Shown here in pieces: positions 25,538 through 34,412 of a stretch of DNA of 64,000 nucleotides (its first letter is position 1; every line of letters starts with the position of its first letter). Below the pieces are notes generated by a model. That model searched no databases and was not told the DNA's origin. It saw only the letters and a list, made by a program, of their open reading frames with translations. This stretch comes from JAMHWF01 sp964371405 (GTDB lineage: Bacteria > Pseudomonadota > Gammaproteobacteria > Burkholderiales > Burkholderiaceae_C), in assembly GCA_964371405.1 (NCBI GenBank), contig CAYJLV010000004.1, positions 62,001 to 126,000 of the forward strand, in the 5' to 3' direction. Position numbers and translations under genes: made by a program.

Positions 25538-25565
25538 AAGGGCGCCGCATGCGGCGCCCTTTGTC
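25538..25565 (+). terminator. Terminator after pilY1
   Basis: The perfect stem AAGGGCGCCGC (25538-25548), a two-base turn and GCGGCGCCCTT (25551-25561), followed by TGTCTT. It is placed 21 bases after the pilY1 stop; the converging flgN end lies at 25593, so it may work in both directions. Confidence 0.75.
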
Positions 25566-25592
25566 TTCGGTTCTGTCGTCCGTCGCGAAGCG

Positions 25593-25952
25593 TCAGGCCT
25601 GAATCGCCCCGCCGCGCGCCTGCCGCTCCGCGGCCCCGTGCGCCCCATACAACGTCGCCGGATCCCGCGGCAACAACACATCAATCGCCCGATCCAGCGC
25701 CGCCATTGCGCGCGCCAGCGCTTCGCGCTGCGCCGCGACCTGGCCGGCGGCGACCGTCAGCCGCTGGCGCAGCTCGGGCGGGATCCTGCCGTGGCGCGCC
25801 GCGGCGCCGAAGTGCTCGACGGCGTGCGCCAGGGCGCGGTGCAGTTCGCTGGCGTGGCGCTCGATGGCCGCGCTGTCGCGGCGGCACAGCGCGTCGCCGA
25901 GCGCGGCGAGGCCGGCCTCGACGGCGAGCAGCGGTTTCTCGAGATCCGTCAT
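25593..25952 (-). CDS. flgN: Flagellar export chaperone FlgN-like
   Basis: This 119-residue all-helical protein follows flgM on the minus strand, as FlgN does in betaproteobacteria. It chaperones FlgK and FlgL to the export gate. Family similarity is weak beyond size and the pattern of heptad leucines. The ATG at 25952 begins MTDLEK. A GTG at 25973 overlapping the flgM stop (GTGA) would add seven residues and is equally possible. Confidence 0.72.
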   Translation of the reverse strand: MTDLEKPLLAVEAGLAALGDALCRRDSAAIERHASELHRALAHAVEHFGAAARHGRIPPELRQRLTVAAGQVAAQREALARAMAALDRAIDVLLPRDPATLYGAHGAAERQARGGAIQA

Positions 25953-25969
25953 GGCTGCGCCCGACGGCT

Positions 25970-26281
25970 TCACTGCTTCTTGCCGAGCAGTTCCTGCGCG
26001 TTGGCGATCAGCTTGTCGGCGATCACTTCGGCGTTGATGCGGTACTTGCCGTCGGCGATCGACTGTGCGATGCGCGCCACCTTGGCGGCATCGAACTCGG
26101 CGTCGGCCGGCTGGCCGACCAGGCCGGTCGCCGCTTCCGACAGCTTGACCTTGGCGCTGGCCTCGGCGCCGGTGACGGCGGTGTTCGCCGCGGCGTCGGT
26201 TTTGCTCGTACCGGCTGCCGGCGTGCGCGAAGTCGTGACCGGGGCGAGCGGACCCTTGGCGTCAGGATTTCCGATCTTCAT
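25970..26281 (-). CDS. flgM: Anti-sigma-28 factor FlgM
   Basis: This 103-residue protein is FlgM: the N-terminal half is Ala/Thr/Pro-rich and probably unstructured, and the C-terminal half has the FliA-binding helices (VARIAQSIADGKYRINAEVI then IADKLIANAQELL). It holds FliA inactive until hook completion, when it is exported. It lies upstream of flgN and downstream of flgA. A near-perfect sigma-28 promoter lies just before it, so it is under the control of the factor it inhibits. Confidence 0.9.
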   Translation of the reverse strand: MKIGNPDAKGPLAPVTTSRTPAAGTSKTDAAANTAVTGAEASAKVKLSEAATGLVGQPADAEFDAAKVARIAQSIADGKYRINAEVIADKLIANAQELLGKKQ

Positions 26282-26334
26282 GGTGGCGTTCTCCAGAGGG
26301 GCGGCACGGCGGCAGCCCCATCAACATGCACGGT

Positions 26335-26361
26335 GTATCGGCGTCCGGCCGGCGGACTTTA
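26335..26361 (-). promoter_or_regulatory. Sigma-28 (FliA) promoter of flgM-flgN
   Basis: On the minus strand TAAA at 26361-26358, 15 bases, then GCCGATAC at 26342-26335, i.e. TAAA-N15-GCCGATAC. This is the closest match to the FliA consensus in the window. It lies between the flgA stop and flgM, so flgM can be made separately from flgA. Confidence 0.82.
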
Positions 26362-26407
26362 ATCGGATCTCGGTGCCCGCCCGCGGGGGTGGTGCGGCGA
26401 AGCTGTT

Positions 26408-27136
26408 TCATAGTGTCAACTCGACCCGGCGCTCGCCGACCGGCTCGGCGCTGACGACGCGCCCGGCTTGGGTGCGCACCCGCGCTGGCCGACCTTCGAC
26501 GCCCGGCGTCAGCGCCTCGCCGTGGCCGGCGACGGCGAAGCCGTTGCCGGCGGTTGTGATGCGCACCGTGTCGCCGGCGGCGAACCAGACGCGCGGCTTG
26601 AGGTGCGGTGCACGCACTCCCGCGCCAGCCGCCAGCGGCCGCGCCAGCGTGCGGCCGATCAAGGCCTCGGCCTGCGCGTAGGCGGCGCCCGGCTCCTCGG
26701 CCCAGTCGATCTCGGCTTCGCGCAGGTCGGCCGCGCCGAGCGCGCTGCCGGCGGGCAACGCCGCGGCGGCGACCCAGGCGAGCGCGTGCACTTTCACCGT
26801 GATCGGCAGGTAGACGTTCCAGCGCGCCGGGCCCTGCACGCAGCGCAGGCCGATGCGCGTGCGGCCCCACAGCCGCGTCTGTGCCGGCAGATACGGTTGC
26901 ACCTCAGCGCAGGGCGCGAGCTTGAGGCGCGGGTCGAGCCGGCCGACCTCGATCTCGACGCGGGCGCCCGGCGCTGCTGCGCGCGTGCCCGCGCCGGCGA
27001 TGCGGCGCACCTCGTCGGCGAGCGCGTCATCGAGCGCAGCGCCCTCGGGGGCCGCAGCCGCGAGCGGCAGCGAGGCCGGCACCGTCAGCGCCATCAGCGC
27101 GCAGCACCACGAGAGCAGGGGCAAAGACATCTTCAC
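26408..27136 (-). CDS. flgA: Flagellar basal body P-ring formation protein FlgA
   Basis: This 242-residue periplasmic chaperone for P-ring (FlgI) assembly begins with a signal peptide of about 28 residues (LPLLSWCCALMALTVPASLP, then ALAAAA-like cleavage region). The C-terminal SAF-like domain contains AGDTVRITTAGNGFAVAGHG and ALTPGVEGRPARVR, highly typical of FlgA. The gene is divergent from flgB with a 142-base gap, the usual arrangement of the betaproteobacterial locus. It begins with ATG at 27136, with a possible alternative at the second Met. Confidence 0.9.
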   Translation of the reverse strand: MKMSLPLLSWCCALMALTVPASLPLAAAAPEGAALDDALADEVRRIAGAGTRAAAPGARVEIEVGRLDPRLKLAPCAEVQPYLPAQTRLWGRTRIGLRCVQGPARWNVYLPITVKVHALAWVAAAALPAGSALGAADLREAEIDWAEEPGAAYAQAEALIGRTLARPLAAGAGVRAPHLKPRVWFAAGDTVRITTAGNGFAVAGHGEALTPGVEGRPARVRTQAGRVVSAEPVGERRVELTL

Positions 27137-27278
27137 GCCGTCACTCTATGCGCCGGCGGCGCGCCGCGGCGGGGCGAACAGGGCGGCAATCGGCCCGCTT
27201 ATCCCGCTAATGTCCGGCGCGGTGCTGCCCACAATCGCCGACAACGCCCCCAAAGGCTTTGCCACCGGGAACCGCAGC

Positions 27279-27692
27279 ATGATGAACCGCCTGACCGAAT
27301 CGCTGGACTTCAATGCGCAAGCCTTGATGCTGCGCGCCGAGCGTCAGCGACTGATCGCCAGCAATATCGCCAACGCCGACACGCCCGGCTACGTGGCGCG
27401 CGACCTGAACTTCGCGCAGGCGCTGAAGCAGGCCACGGGTTCTGCCGGCAGCGGCGCCGGCCCCGTGACGCCGGCGGCCAGCCACGCGGCGCACCTCGGC
27501 GCCGGCCCCGCGGCGCGCAGCGAGGCGAACCTCGTCTACGCGACGCCGAGCCAGACCAACCTCGACCGCAACACGGTCGACATGGACCGCGAGCGCGCCA
27601 ACTTCGCCGACAACTCGGTGCGCTACGAAGCGACGCTGCGCTTCATCAACGGCAACGTGCGGACCGTGCTGAGCGCGATCACCGGCCAGTAA
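27279..27692 (+). CDS. flgB: Flagellar basal body rod protein FlgB
   Basis: This 137-residue proximal-rod protein carries the rod/hook N-terminal motif ASNIANADTPGYVARDL and C-terminal helix with NTVDMDRERANFADNSVRYE, characteristic of FlgB. It begins MMNRL at 27279. It is the first gene of the flgBCDEFGHIJKL operon, which is continuous to 37339. The upstream 142 bases shared with flgA must hold the class II promoter, but I could not define an FlhDC site by eye. Confidence 0.92.
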   Translation: MMNRLTESLDFNAQALMLRAERQRLIASNIANADTPGYVARDLNFAQALKQATGSAGSGAGPVTPAASHAAHLGAGPAARSEANLVYATPSQTNLDRNTVDMDRERANFADNSVRYEATLRFINGNVRTVLSAITGQ

Positions 27693-27703
27693 GGAGAACG
27701 CCC

Positions 27704-28108
27704 GTGTCGATGTTCCAGATCTTCAACGTCGCCGGCAGCGCGGTCAGCGCGCAGTCGCAGCGCCTCAACGTCGTCGCGTCGAACCTGGCCAACGCCGACA
27801 CCGTCGCCGGCCCCGACGGCCAGGCCTACAAGGCGCGCCAGGTCATGTTCCAGACGCAGCTGATGGGGCAGGTCGGCGCCGCTGGCGTGACCGTGAGCAA
27901 CGTCAGCGAAGACCAGACGCCCGGGCGTCGCGTGCACGACCCGAAGCATCCGCAGGCCGACGGCGACGGCTACGTCACCTACAGCAACGTCAACGCCGTC
28001 GAGGAGATGGTCAACATGATCTCGGCGTCGCGCTCGTACCAGAACAACGTCGAAGTGATGAACACGGCCAAGACGCTGCTGCAGAAGACGCTGCAGCTCG
28101 GCCAGTGA
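27704..28108 (+). CDS. flgC: Flagellar basal body rod protein FlgC
   Basis: This 134-residue proximal-rod protein has FQIFNVAGSAVSAQSQRLNV at the N terminus and ends with EEMVNMISASRSYQNNVEVM and a helical tail. It starts at GTG 27704, 7 bases after AAGGAG, reading VSMFQIF. The ATG at 27710 would place the ribosome site too far away. It is spaced 11 bases after flgB. Confidence 0.92.
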   Translation: MSMFQIFNVAGSAVSAQSQRLNVVASNLANADTVAGPDGQAYKARQVMFQTQLMGQVGAAGVTVSNVSEDQTPGRRVHDPKHPQADGDGYVTYSNVNAVEEMVNMISASRSYQNNVEVMNTAKTLLQKTLQLGQ

Positions 28109-28131
28109 CGCACGACCGCTGAGGACGCCTC

Positions 28132-28788
28132 ATGGTCGCCACGATCAATCCGCTGAGCCAGACCAACACCTACGGCCAGTCGTCGGCCGCGTCCACTGCC
28201 GGCGCCAACGAGGCCGGCAGCGCCGACCGCTTCCTCAAGCTGCTGGTCGCGCAGATGAAGAACCAGGATCCGCTCAACCCGATGGACAACGCCGAGGTGA
28301 CGAGCCAGATGGCGCAGATCAACACGGTGACGGGCATCGCCAAGCTCAACACGACGATCGAGGGCCTGTCGTCGCAGTTTGTGCAGATGCAGGCGCTGCA
28401 GGGCGCGTCGCTGGTCGGGCGCTACGTCACCGTCAAGGGCAGCGCGCTGACGATCGCCGAGGGCAAGGGCTACGGCGGCTTCGAGCTCGCCGCGCCGGCC
28501 GACAGCGTCAAGGTCGAGATCCTCAGCGCCAGCGGCCAGGTCATCGGCACGCAGAACCTCGGCGCTGCGAGCTCCGGCGTGCACAGCTTCGACTGGAACG
28601 CCGCCGGCATCGAAGCCAATGCCGGCACGCGCTTCCGCGTCACGGCCACCTCGGGCGCCAAGGCGGTCGAAGTCACGCCGCTGATGCTCGATCGCGTCGC
28701 GTCGGTCAACGCGGGCGGCACGACGCTCACGCTCGACCTCGCGCAGTCGGGCACCGTCGACTACAGCGCCGTCAAGGCGTTCAACTGA
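28132..28788 (+). CDS. flgD: Flagellar hook capping protein FlgD
   Basis: This 218-residue hook cap protein has FLKLLVAQMKNQDPLNPMDN, the FlgD signature, near residue 36, followed by a TNAE-like T/S-rich region, and a C-terminal Ig-like domain with VKVEILSASGQVI and HSFDWNAAG. It polymerises FlgE at the hook tip. It follows flgC by 23 bases. Confidence 0.92.
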   Translation: MVATINPLSQTNTYGQSSAASTAGANEAGSADRFLKLLVAQMKNQDPLNPMDNAEVTSQMAQINTVTGIAKLNTTIEGLSSQFVQMQALQGASLVGRYVTVKGSALTIAEGKGYGGFELAAPADSVKVEILSASGQVIGTQNLGAASSGVHSFDWNAAGIEANAGTRFRVTATSGAKAVEVTPLMLDRVASVNAGGTTLTLDLAQSGTVDYSAVKAFN

Positions 28789-28809
28789 TACCCACCAAGG
28801 AACAGAGCC

Positions 28810-30105
28810 ATGAGCTTCCAGCAAGGTCTCTCCGGCCTCAACGCCGCCAGCCGCAACCTCGAGGTGATCGGCAACAACGTCGCCAACGCCAGCACCTTCG
28901 GCGCGAAGGCTGCGCGCGCCGAGTTCGCCGACATGTACGCCTCGTCGATGAACGGCGCGGGCACCAGCACGATCGGCATCGGCGTGAACCTGGCCGCCGT
29001 GTCGCAGCAGTTCACGCAGGGCAACATCACGACCACCGGCAATCCGATGGACCTGGCGATCAACGGCTCGGGCTTCTTCCAGGTCAGCGACGGCCGCAAC
29101 CCCGTCATGTACACGCGCAACGGCCAGTTCAAGGTCGACCGCGACGGCTACATCGTCAACAACCTGCAGCAGCGCCTGATGGGCTACATGGCCGACGGTA
29201 CGGGCATCGTCCAGCCCGGCCAGGCCGTGCCGCTGCAGTTGCCGACCGCCGGCATCAACCCGCAGGCCACGGGCTCGATCCGCCTCGAATTCAACCTCGA
29301 TGCGCGCCTCGCGCAGACGGCGCCGACCGCGGCGCAAATCCTGGCCGGCACGCCGCCCATCGTGCTGAACGACCCGACGACGTACAACAACGCCACTTCG
29401 ATGACGGTGTTCGACGCCAAGGGTCAGGACGTCGCGCTCACCTACTACTTCCAGAAGGCCGACACCAACGTCGCCGGTGTGACCAACTGGAATGTCTACG
29501 TCACCGCCAACGGCAGCCCCGTGAACCCCGACGTGAACGGCCTGCCGACGGCGATCCAGATGACGTTCCCGGCCAACGGCGGCAATCCCACGACGCCGAT
29601 CGCGGCGGTGGCGCTCAACATCCCGGCGGCGACCAACGCGTCGGGCGCGCAGACGCTGGCGATCCCCGGCATCCAGCTCGACCTGACCAACGCCACGCAG
29701 TTCGGCTCGGCCTTCAGCGTCACCGACCAGACGCAGAACGGCTACGCACCGGGCCAGCTTTCGGGCATCACGATCGAGTCCAACGGGATCGTCACGGCGC
29801 GCTACTCGAACGGCCAGACCAAGCCCGCGGGCCAAGTCGAGATCGCCACCTTCCGCAACCCCAACGGCCTGCAGCCGATGGGCGGCAACAACTGGACGCG
29901 CAGCTTCGCCAGCGGCGACCCCGTCGTCGGCGTGCCGGGCAACGGCAACCTCGGCGTGCTGCAGGCCGGTTCGCTGGAAGAAAGCAACGTCGATCTGACT
30001 GCCGAGCTGGTCAACATGATCACGGCGCAGCGCGTCTACCAGGCCAATGCCCAGACGATCAAGACGCAGGACTCGCTGATGCAGACGATCGTCAACCTGC
30101 GCTGA
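28810..30105 (+). CDS. flgE: Flagellar hook protein FlgE
   Basis: This 431-residue hook subunit shows SFQQGLSGLNAASRNLEVIG at the N terminus and NNVDLTAELVNMITAQRVYQ-type C-terminal motif (it ends with ITAQRVYQANAQTIKTQ). Between are the FlgE D1 and D2 domains. It sits in the normal operon place, 21 bases after flgD. The length is typical for betaproteobacterial hooks. Confidence 0.93.
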   Translation: MSFQQGLSGLNAASRNLEVIGNNVANASTFGAKAARAEFADMYASSMNGAGTSTIGIGVNLAAVSQQFTQGNITTTGNPMDLAINGSGFFQVSDGRNPVMYTRNGQFKVDRDGYIVNNLQQRLMGYMADGTGIVQPGQAVPLQLPTAGINPQATGSIRLEFNLDARLAQTAPTAAQILAGTPPIVLNDPTTYNNATSMTVFDAKGQDVALTYYFQKADTNVAGVTNWNVYVTANGSPVNPDVNGLPTAIQMTFPANGGNPTTPIAAVALNIPAATNASGAQTLAIPGIQLDLTNATQFGSAFSVTDQTQNGYAPGQLSGITIESNGIVTARYSNGQTKPAGQVEIATFRNPNGLQPMGGNNWTRSFASGDPVVGVPGNGNLGVLQAGSLEESNVDLTAELVNMITAQRVYQANAQTIKTQDSLMQTIVNLR

Positions 30106-30133
30106 TCGATCGAAGGTCGCAAAGGGGCGCGCG

Positions 30134-30862
30134 ATGGACCGCATGATCTACCTCTCGATGTCGGGCGCGAAGGCGACCCTGCAGCGGCAGGACACGCTGG
30201 CCAACAACCTGGCCAATGTGTCGACGGTGGGCTTTCGCGCCGAGCTGGCGGCGTTTCGCGCCGTTCCCGTCAACGGCAGCGGCGCCAGCACGCGCGTCTA
30301 TGCGCTCGAAAGCACGCCCGGCCACGACGCGACGCCCGGCGCCGTCACGGCGACCGGCCGCAACCTCGACGTGGCGATGAAGGGCAATGCCTGGCTCGCC
30401 GTGCAGGGGCTCGACGGCACCGAGGCCTACACCCGCGCCGGCGCGCTCGATATCTCGGCCGAAGGCCTGCTCGTCACGCGCGGCGGCCTCACCGTGCTCG
30501 GCGACGGAGGCCCGATCAGCGTGCCCGCCAATAGCCAGATCGGCGTCGGCGCCGACGGCACGATCAGCGCGACGGCGCCCAACGGCAAGACCAGCTCGGT
30601 CGGCAAGTTGAAGCTCGTGACGCCCGAAGCAACGCTCGAACGCAGCGCCGACGGCCTGTTCCGCGCCCGCGACGGCGACCTCTCGGCCGACCCGACGGCG
30701 CGCGTGCAGGACGGCGCCCTCGAAGGCTCGAACGTCAGCCCGGTCGAGACGATGGTGGCGATGATCGCCGCCGCGCGCCAGTTCGAGGCGCAGATGAAGA
30801 TGCTGCAGACCGCCGAGGCCGACGAGCGCGCGGCGTCGAAGCTGCTCACCCCCAACGGCTGA
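30134..30862 (+). CDS. flgF: Flagellar basal body rod protein FlgF
   Basis: This 242-residue proximal rod protein opens MDRMIYLSMSGAKATLQRQD, and AANNLANVSTVGFRAEL-type motif follows. The C-terminal helix is NVSPVETMVAMIAAARQFE with a DERA tail. It lies in operon order between flgE and flgG. Confidence 0.92.
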   Translation: MDRMIYLSMSGAKATLQRQDTLANNLANVSTVGFRAELAAFRAVPVNGSGASTRVYALESTPGHDATPGAVTATGRNLDVAMKGNAWLAVQGLDGTEAYTRAGALDISAEGLLVTRGGLTVLGDGGPISVPANSQIGVGADGTISATAPNGKTSSVGKLKLVTPEATLERSADGLFRARDGDLSADPTARVQDGALEGSNVSPVETMVAMIAAARQFEAQMKMLQTAEADERAASKLLTPNG

Positions 30863-30873
30863 GGACACGCACC

Positions 30874-31656
30874 ATGATCCGATCGCTCTGGATTTCGAAA
30901 ACCGGCATGGAGGCCCAGCAGACTCAGCTGGACACCATCTCGCACAACCTCGCCAACGTTTCGACCAACGGCTTCAAGCGCGGCCACGTCGTGTTCGAGG
31001 ACTTGATCTACCAGAACCTGCGCCAGGCCGGCGCCAACAGCTCGGAGCAGACCACGCTGCCGACCGGCCTGCAGGTCGGCCTGGGCGTGCGCCCGGTCGC
31101 CACGGCGCGGATCTTCAGCCAAGGCAACCTGCAGCAGAGCAGCAACCCGCTCGACATCGCGGTGCGCGGCAACGGCTTCTTCGCCGTGCAGATGCCCGAC
31201 GGCACGGCGGGCTACACGCGCGACGGCGCGTTCCAGGTCGACTCGCAAGGCCAGCTTGTCACCAACAACGGCTACACGGTGCAGCCCGGCATCACGATTC
31301 CGCCCGGCGCGCAGAGTGTGACGATCGGCGCCGACGGCACGGTCGGCGTCGTGATGCCCGGCCAGTCGCAGCCGCAGTCGGTCGGCCAGTTGCAGCTCGT
31401 CGGCTTCGTCAACCCGGCCGGCCTCGAACCCAAGGGCATGAACCTGTTCGCCGAGACGGCCGCCTCGGGCATGCCGAACGCCGGCACGCCGGGCCAGAAC
31501 GGCCTGGGCAGCCTGCAGCAAGGCTACGTCGAGACCTCCAACGTCAACGTCGTCGAGGAGCTGGTCTCGATGATCCAGACGCAGCGCGCCTACGAAATGA
31601 ACTCGAAGGCGATCCAGACCTCGGACCAGATGCTGCAAAAGCTCGCGCAACTGTGA
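30874..31656 (+). CDS. flgG: Flagellar distal rod protein FlgG
   Basis: This 260-residue distal-rod protein has SLWISKTGMEAQQTQLDTIS, NLANVSTNGFKRGHVVFEDL and the C-terminal NVVEELVSMIQTQRAYEMNS, all matching FlgG closely. Length is typical. Its stop overlaps the GTG start of flgH, showing translational coupling, and it lies 12 bases after flgF. Confidence 0.94.
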   Translation: MIRSLWISKTGMEAQQTQLDTISHNLANVSTNGFKRGHVVFEDLIYQNLRQAGANSSEQTTLPTGLQVGLGVRPVATARIFSQGNLQQSSNPLDIAVRGNGFFAVQMPDGTAGYTRDGAFQVDSQGQLVTNNGYTVQPGITIPPGAQSVTIGADGTVGVVMPGQSQPQSVGQLQLVGFVNPAGLEPKGMNLFAETAASGMPNAGTPGQNGLGSLQQGYVETSNVNVVEELVSMIQTQRAYEMNSKAIQTSDQMLQKLAQL

Positions 31657-32333
31657 GCGCCCCGATGAAGCTCGCCCTCGCGCTTGCCGCTCTCGCCTTG
31701 CTCGCCGGCTGCGAGACGCTCAACCGCCCGCCGCCGGTCGACATCGCGCAGCCGACCTCGGTGCGCCCGCCCGCGCCGCCGATGCAGACGGTCAACAACG
31801 GCGCCATCTTCCAGCCCTCGCAGTACCGGCCGCTGTTCGAGGATCACCGTGCGCGGCTGGTCGGCGACACGCTGACGATCCAGATCGTCGAGAAGGTCAG
31901 CGCGAGCCAGAAGTCGACCAGCTCGGTCGACAAGTCGGGCAAACTCGAAGGCGGCATCACGGCGTTCCCGCTGCTGTCGGCCAATTCGTTCAACCGCGCC
32001 GGCGTCGCTGGCACCTCGGCCAACTCCTTCGCCGGCAAGGGCAGCACCGAAAGCAGCAACGACTTCTCAGGCACGATCACGGCGCAGGTCGTCGACGTGC
32101 TGCCCAACGGGCACCTCGTGATCGCCGGCGAAAAGCAGATCGGCGTCAATCACAACGTCGACGTGCTGCGCTTTTCGGGCCAAGTGGACCCGCGCGCGAT
32201 CCAGCCCGGCAACAGCGTCGCGTCGGCGCAGATCGCCAACGTGCGCATCGAGCACCGCGGACGCGGGCAGCAGGCCGAGGCGCAGGGAATAGGCTGGCTC
32301 GCGAGGTTCTTTTTGAACGTTCTGCCGATCTGA
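31653..32333 (+). CDS. flgH: Flagellar L-ring lipoprotein FlgH
   Basis: This 226-residue outer-membrane lipoprotein forms the L-ring. The signal MKLALALAALALLAGC ends in lipobox LAGC with Cys20. The internal RLVGDTLTIQIVEKVSASQ and the C-terminal GNVA/AQIANVRIEHRGRG motif are conserved. The GTG at 31653 overlaps the flgG stop (GTGA). The ATG at 31665 is an alternative and would shorten the leader by four residues. Confidence 0.93.
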   Translation: MSAPMKLALALAALALLAGCETLNRPPPVDIAQPTSVRPPAPPMQTVNNGAIFQPSQYRPLFEDHRARLVGDTLTIQIVEKVSASQKSTSSVDKSGKLEGGITAFPLLSANSFNRAGVAGTSANSFAGKGSTESSNDFSGTITAQVVDVLPNGHLVIAGEKQIGVNHNVDVLRFSGQVDPRAIQPGNSVASAQIANVRIEHRGRGQQAEAQGIGWLARFFLNVLPI

Positions 32334-32358
32334 GCCTGAACAGAATGGGGCACCACCG

Positions 32359-33516
32359 ATGGCCGCCACCATGCCCCCGCTGCCCGACACCTCCCTCGAT
32401 CGACTGATGCGCGCCGCTGTCGCGCTGGCGATGCTCGCCGCCAGCGCCGCCGTCTGGTGGCCCGCTCCGGCGCATGCCGCGCGCCTGAAGGACCTGGCCG
32501 CGGTGCAGGGCGTGCGCTCCAACCCGCTGGTCGGCTACGGCCTCGTCGTCGGCCTCGACGGCACCGGCGACCAGACGACGCAGGCGCCGTTCACGACGCA
32601 GAGCCTGAACGCGATGCTGCAGCAGATGGGCATCACGGTGCCGCCCGGCACCTCAATGCAGTTGCGCAACGTCGCCGCCGTCATGGTCACGGCGCAACTG
32701 CCGCCGTTCGCGCAACCCGGCCAGGCACTCGACGTCGTCGTGTCGTCGCTCGCCAATGCCAAGAGCCTGCGCGGCGGCACGCTGATCGCGACGCCGCTCA
32801 AGGGCGCCGACGGCCAGATCTATGCGCTGGCGCAGGGCAACCTGATCGTCGGCGGTGCCGGCGCGTCGCAGGGCGGATCGAAGGTGCAGGTCAATCATCT
32901 GAGCGCGGGCCGCGTGCCGGCCGGCGCTACCGTCGAACGCAGCGTGCCGACGCCGCTGGCGCAGGGCGAGCACCTGCAGCTCGACCTCAACAGCAGCGAC
33001 TATGCGATGGCGCGCGACGTCGTGCGCGCGATCAACGAGCGCATGGGCGACGGCACGGCGTGGGCCGCCGACGGCCGTGCGATCCGCGTTCGCATGCCGG
33101 CCGACACCAACTCGCGGGTCGCCTTCCTCGCCGACGTCGAGAACCTGGAGATCCGCCTCGCGACGCCGGCGGCCAAGGTCGTCATCAATGCGCGCACCGG
33201 CTCCGTCGTGATGAACCAGTCGGTCACGCTGGCCGCCTGCGCCGTGGCGCACGGCAGCCTGTCGGTGACGATCAGCTCGACGCCCGTGATCAGCCAGCCC
33301 GGCGCGCTGTCGCAGGGCCAGACCGTCGTCGCCGAGAAGGCCGACATCCAGATCACGCAGCAGGCGGGCTCGCTCGTTTCGCTGCCGGCCGGCGCGCGGC
33401 TCGCCGACGTCGTCAAGGCGCTCAACGCGCTCGGCGCGACGCCGCAGGATCTGCTCGCCATCCTGCAGGCGATGAAGTCGGCCGGCGCGCTGAACGCCGA
33501 GATCGAGGTGATCTGA
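32359..33516 (+). CDS. flgI: Flagellar P-ring protein FlgI
   Basis: This 385-residue periplasmic P-ring protein has a cleavable leader ending PAHA before ARLKDLAAVQGVRSNPLVGY, which is the mature FlgI N terminus. NQSVTLAACAVAHGSLSV and the C-terminal ADVVKALNALGATPQDLLAI are typical. The annotated start gives a long leader; ATG codons at 32371 and 32407 are alternatives that would give a more usual signal length. Confidence 0.93.
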   Translation: MAATMPPLPDTSLDRLMRAAVALAMLAASAAVWWPAPAHAARLKDLAAVQGVRSNPLVGYGLVVGLDGTGDQTTQAPFTTQSLNAMLQQMGITVPPGTSMQLRNVAAVMVTAQLPPFAQPGQALDVVVSSLANAKSLRGGTLIATPLKGADGQIYALAQGNLIVGGAGASQGGSKVQVNHLSAGRVPAGATVERSVPTPLAQGEHLQLDLNSSDYAMARDVVRAINERMGDGTAWAADGRAIRVRMPADTNSRVAFLADVENLEIRLATPAAKVVINARTGSVVMNQSVTLAACAVAHGSLSVTISSTPVISQPGALSQGQTVVAEKADIQITQQAGSLVSLPAGARLADVVKALNALGATPQDLLAILQAMKSAGALNAEIEVI

Positions 33517-33518
33517 CC

Positions 33519-34391
33519 GTGACCGCCGTGCCCAACGCCGCCGGCCTCGCGAGCGACACGCGCTCGATCGATGCGCTGCGCTCGGCCGCCGCGCGCGACC
33601 CGAAGACGGCGGTGCGCGAGGCCGCGAAGCAGTTCGAGGCCCTCTTCATGAACGAGATCATGAAGAGCATGCGCCAGGCAACGATGGCGTCGGGGATGCT
33701 CGACAACTCGGGCACGCAGCTCGGCACGGAACTGCTCGACACCCAGTTCGCCAACAAGATGACGGGCCTGCCCGGCGGGCTGGCCGACGCGATCGCGCGC
33801 CAGCTCGAGCGCCAGATGGGCGGCGCCGGGGCGCCGACGCTCGGTGCACCATCAGCGGCAGTGTCGAAGCCGTCCACGGCCGACATCGCCAGCGCGAAGA
33901 TCCCGACGCGCCAAGCCGGCTTCGTGCACCGCCACGACGCAGCGGCCAAGGCTGTCGAGGCGCAGAGCGGCATCCCGGCGGCGTTCATGATCGCGCAGGC
34001 CGCGCACGAGACGGGCTGGGGCCAGCGCGAGATCCGCAACACCGACGGCACGCCGTCGCACAACCTGTTCGGCATCAAGGCCGGCAAGGGCTGGAACGGG
34101 CCGGTCGCCGAGATCACGACGACGGAATACGTCAACGGCCAACCGCGCAAGGTGACGGCGAAGTTCCGCGCGTACGAGAGCCACGAGGCCTCGTTCCGCG
34201 ACTACGCGAAACTGATTCAGGACAGCCCGCGCTACCAGAACGTGTACCGGCAGGCGACGAGCGGCAGCGGCACCGCCGAGACTTTCGCGCAGGGCCTGCA
34301 GCGCGCCGGCTATGCCACCGACCCGGCCTATGCCGACAAGCTCGCGCGCGTCATCAACACGACGCTGCGCCTGCAGCGCGCCACCGCCTGA
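33519..34391 (+). CDS. flgJ: Rod cap / peptidoglycan hydrolase FlgJ
   Basis: This 290-residue protein has an N-terminal rod-cap domain (REAAKQFEALFMNEIMKSMR, near residue 32) and a C-terminal glucosaminidase domain from about residue 145, with catalytic Glu164 in AAHETGWGQREI. It clears peptidoglycan for the rod. The start is a GTG at 33519, just after the flgI stop. The two-domain form is usual in beta- and gammaproteobacteria. Confidence 0.92.
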   Translation: MTAVPNAAGLASDTRSIDALRSAAARDPKTAVREAAKQFEALFMNEIMKSMRQATMASGMLDNSGTQLGTELLDTQFANKMTGLPGGLADAIARQLERQMGGAGAPTLGAPSAAVSKPSTADIASAKIPTRQAGFVHRHDAAAKAVEAQSGIPAAFMIAQAAHETGWGQREIRNTDGTPSHNLFGIKAGKGWNGPVAEITTTEYVNGQPRKVTAKFRAYESHEASFRDYAKLIQDSPRYQNVYRQATSGSGTAETFAQGLQRAGYATDPAYADKLARVINTTLRLQRATA

Positions 34392-34412
34392 CGCGGGAGA
34401 CGAGGGCGAGCC

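Noticed and set aside
27137..27278. FlhDC binding box between flgA and flgB
   Set aside because: I could not see the paired half-sites with enough agreement; the region has only partial similarity, so no site is claimed.
27979..30144. Long minus-strand open frame under flgC-flgE
   Set aside because: The three plus-strand flagellar genes here have unmistakable family motifs; the antisense frame has no recognisable domain and typical shadow composition.
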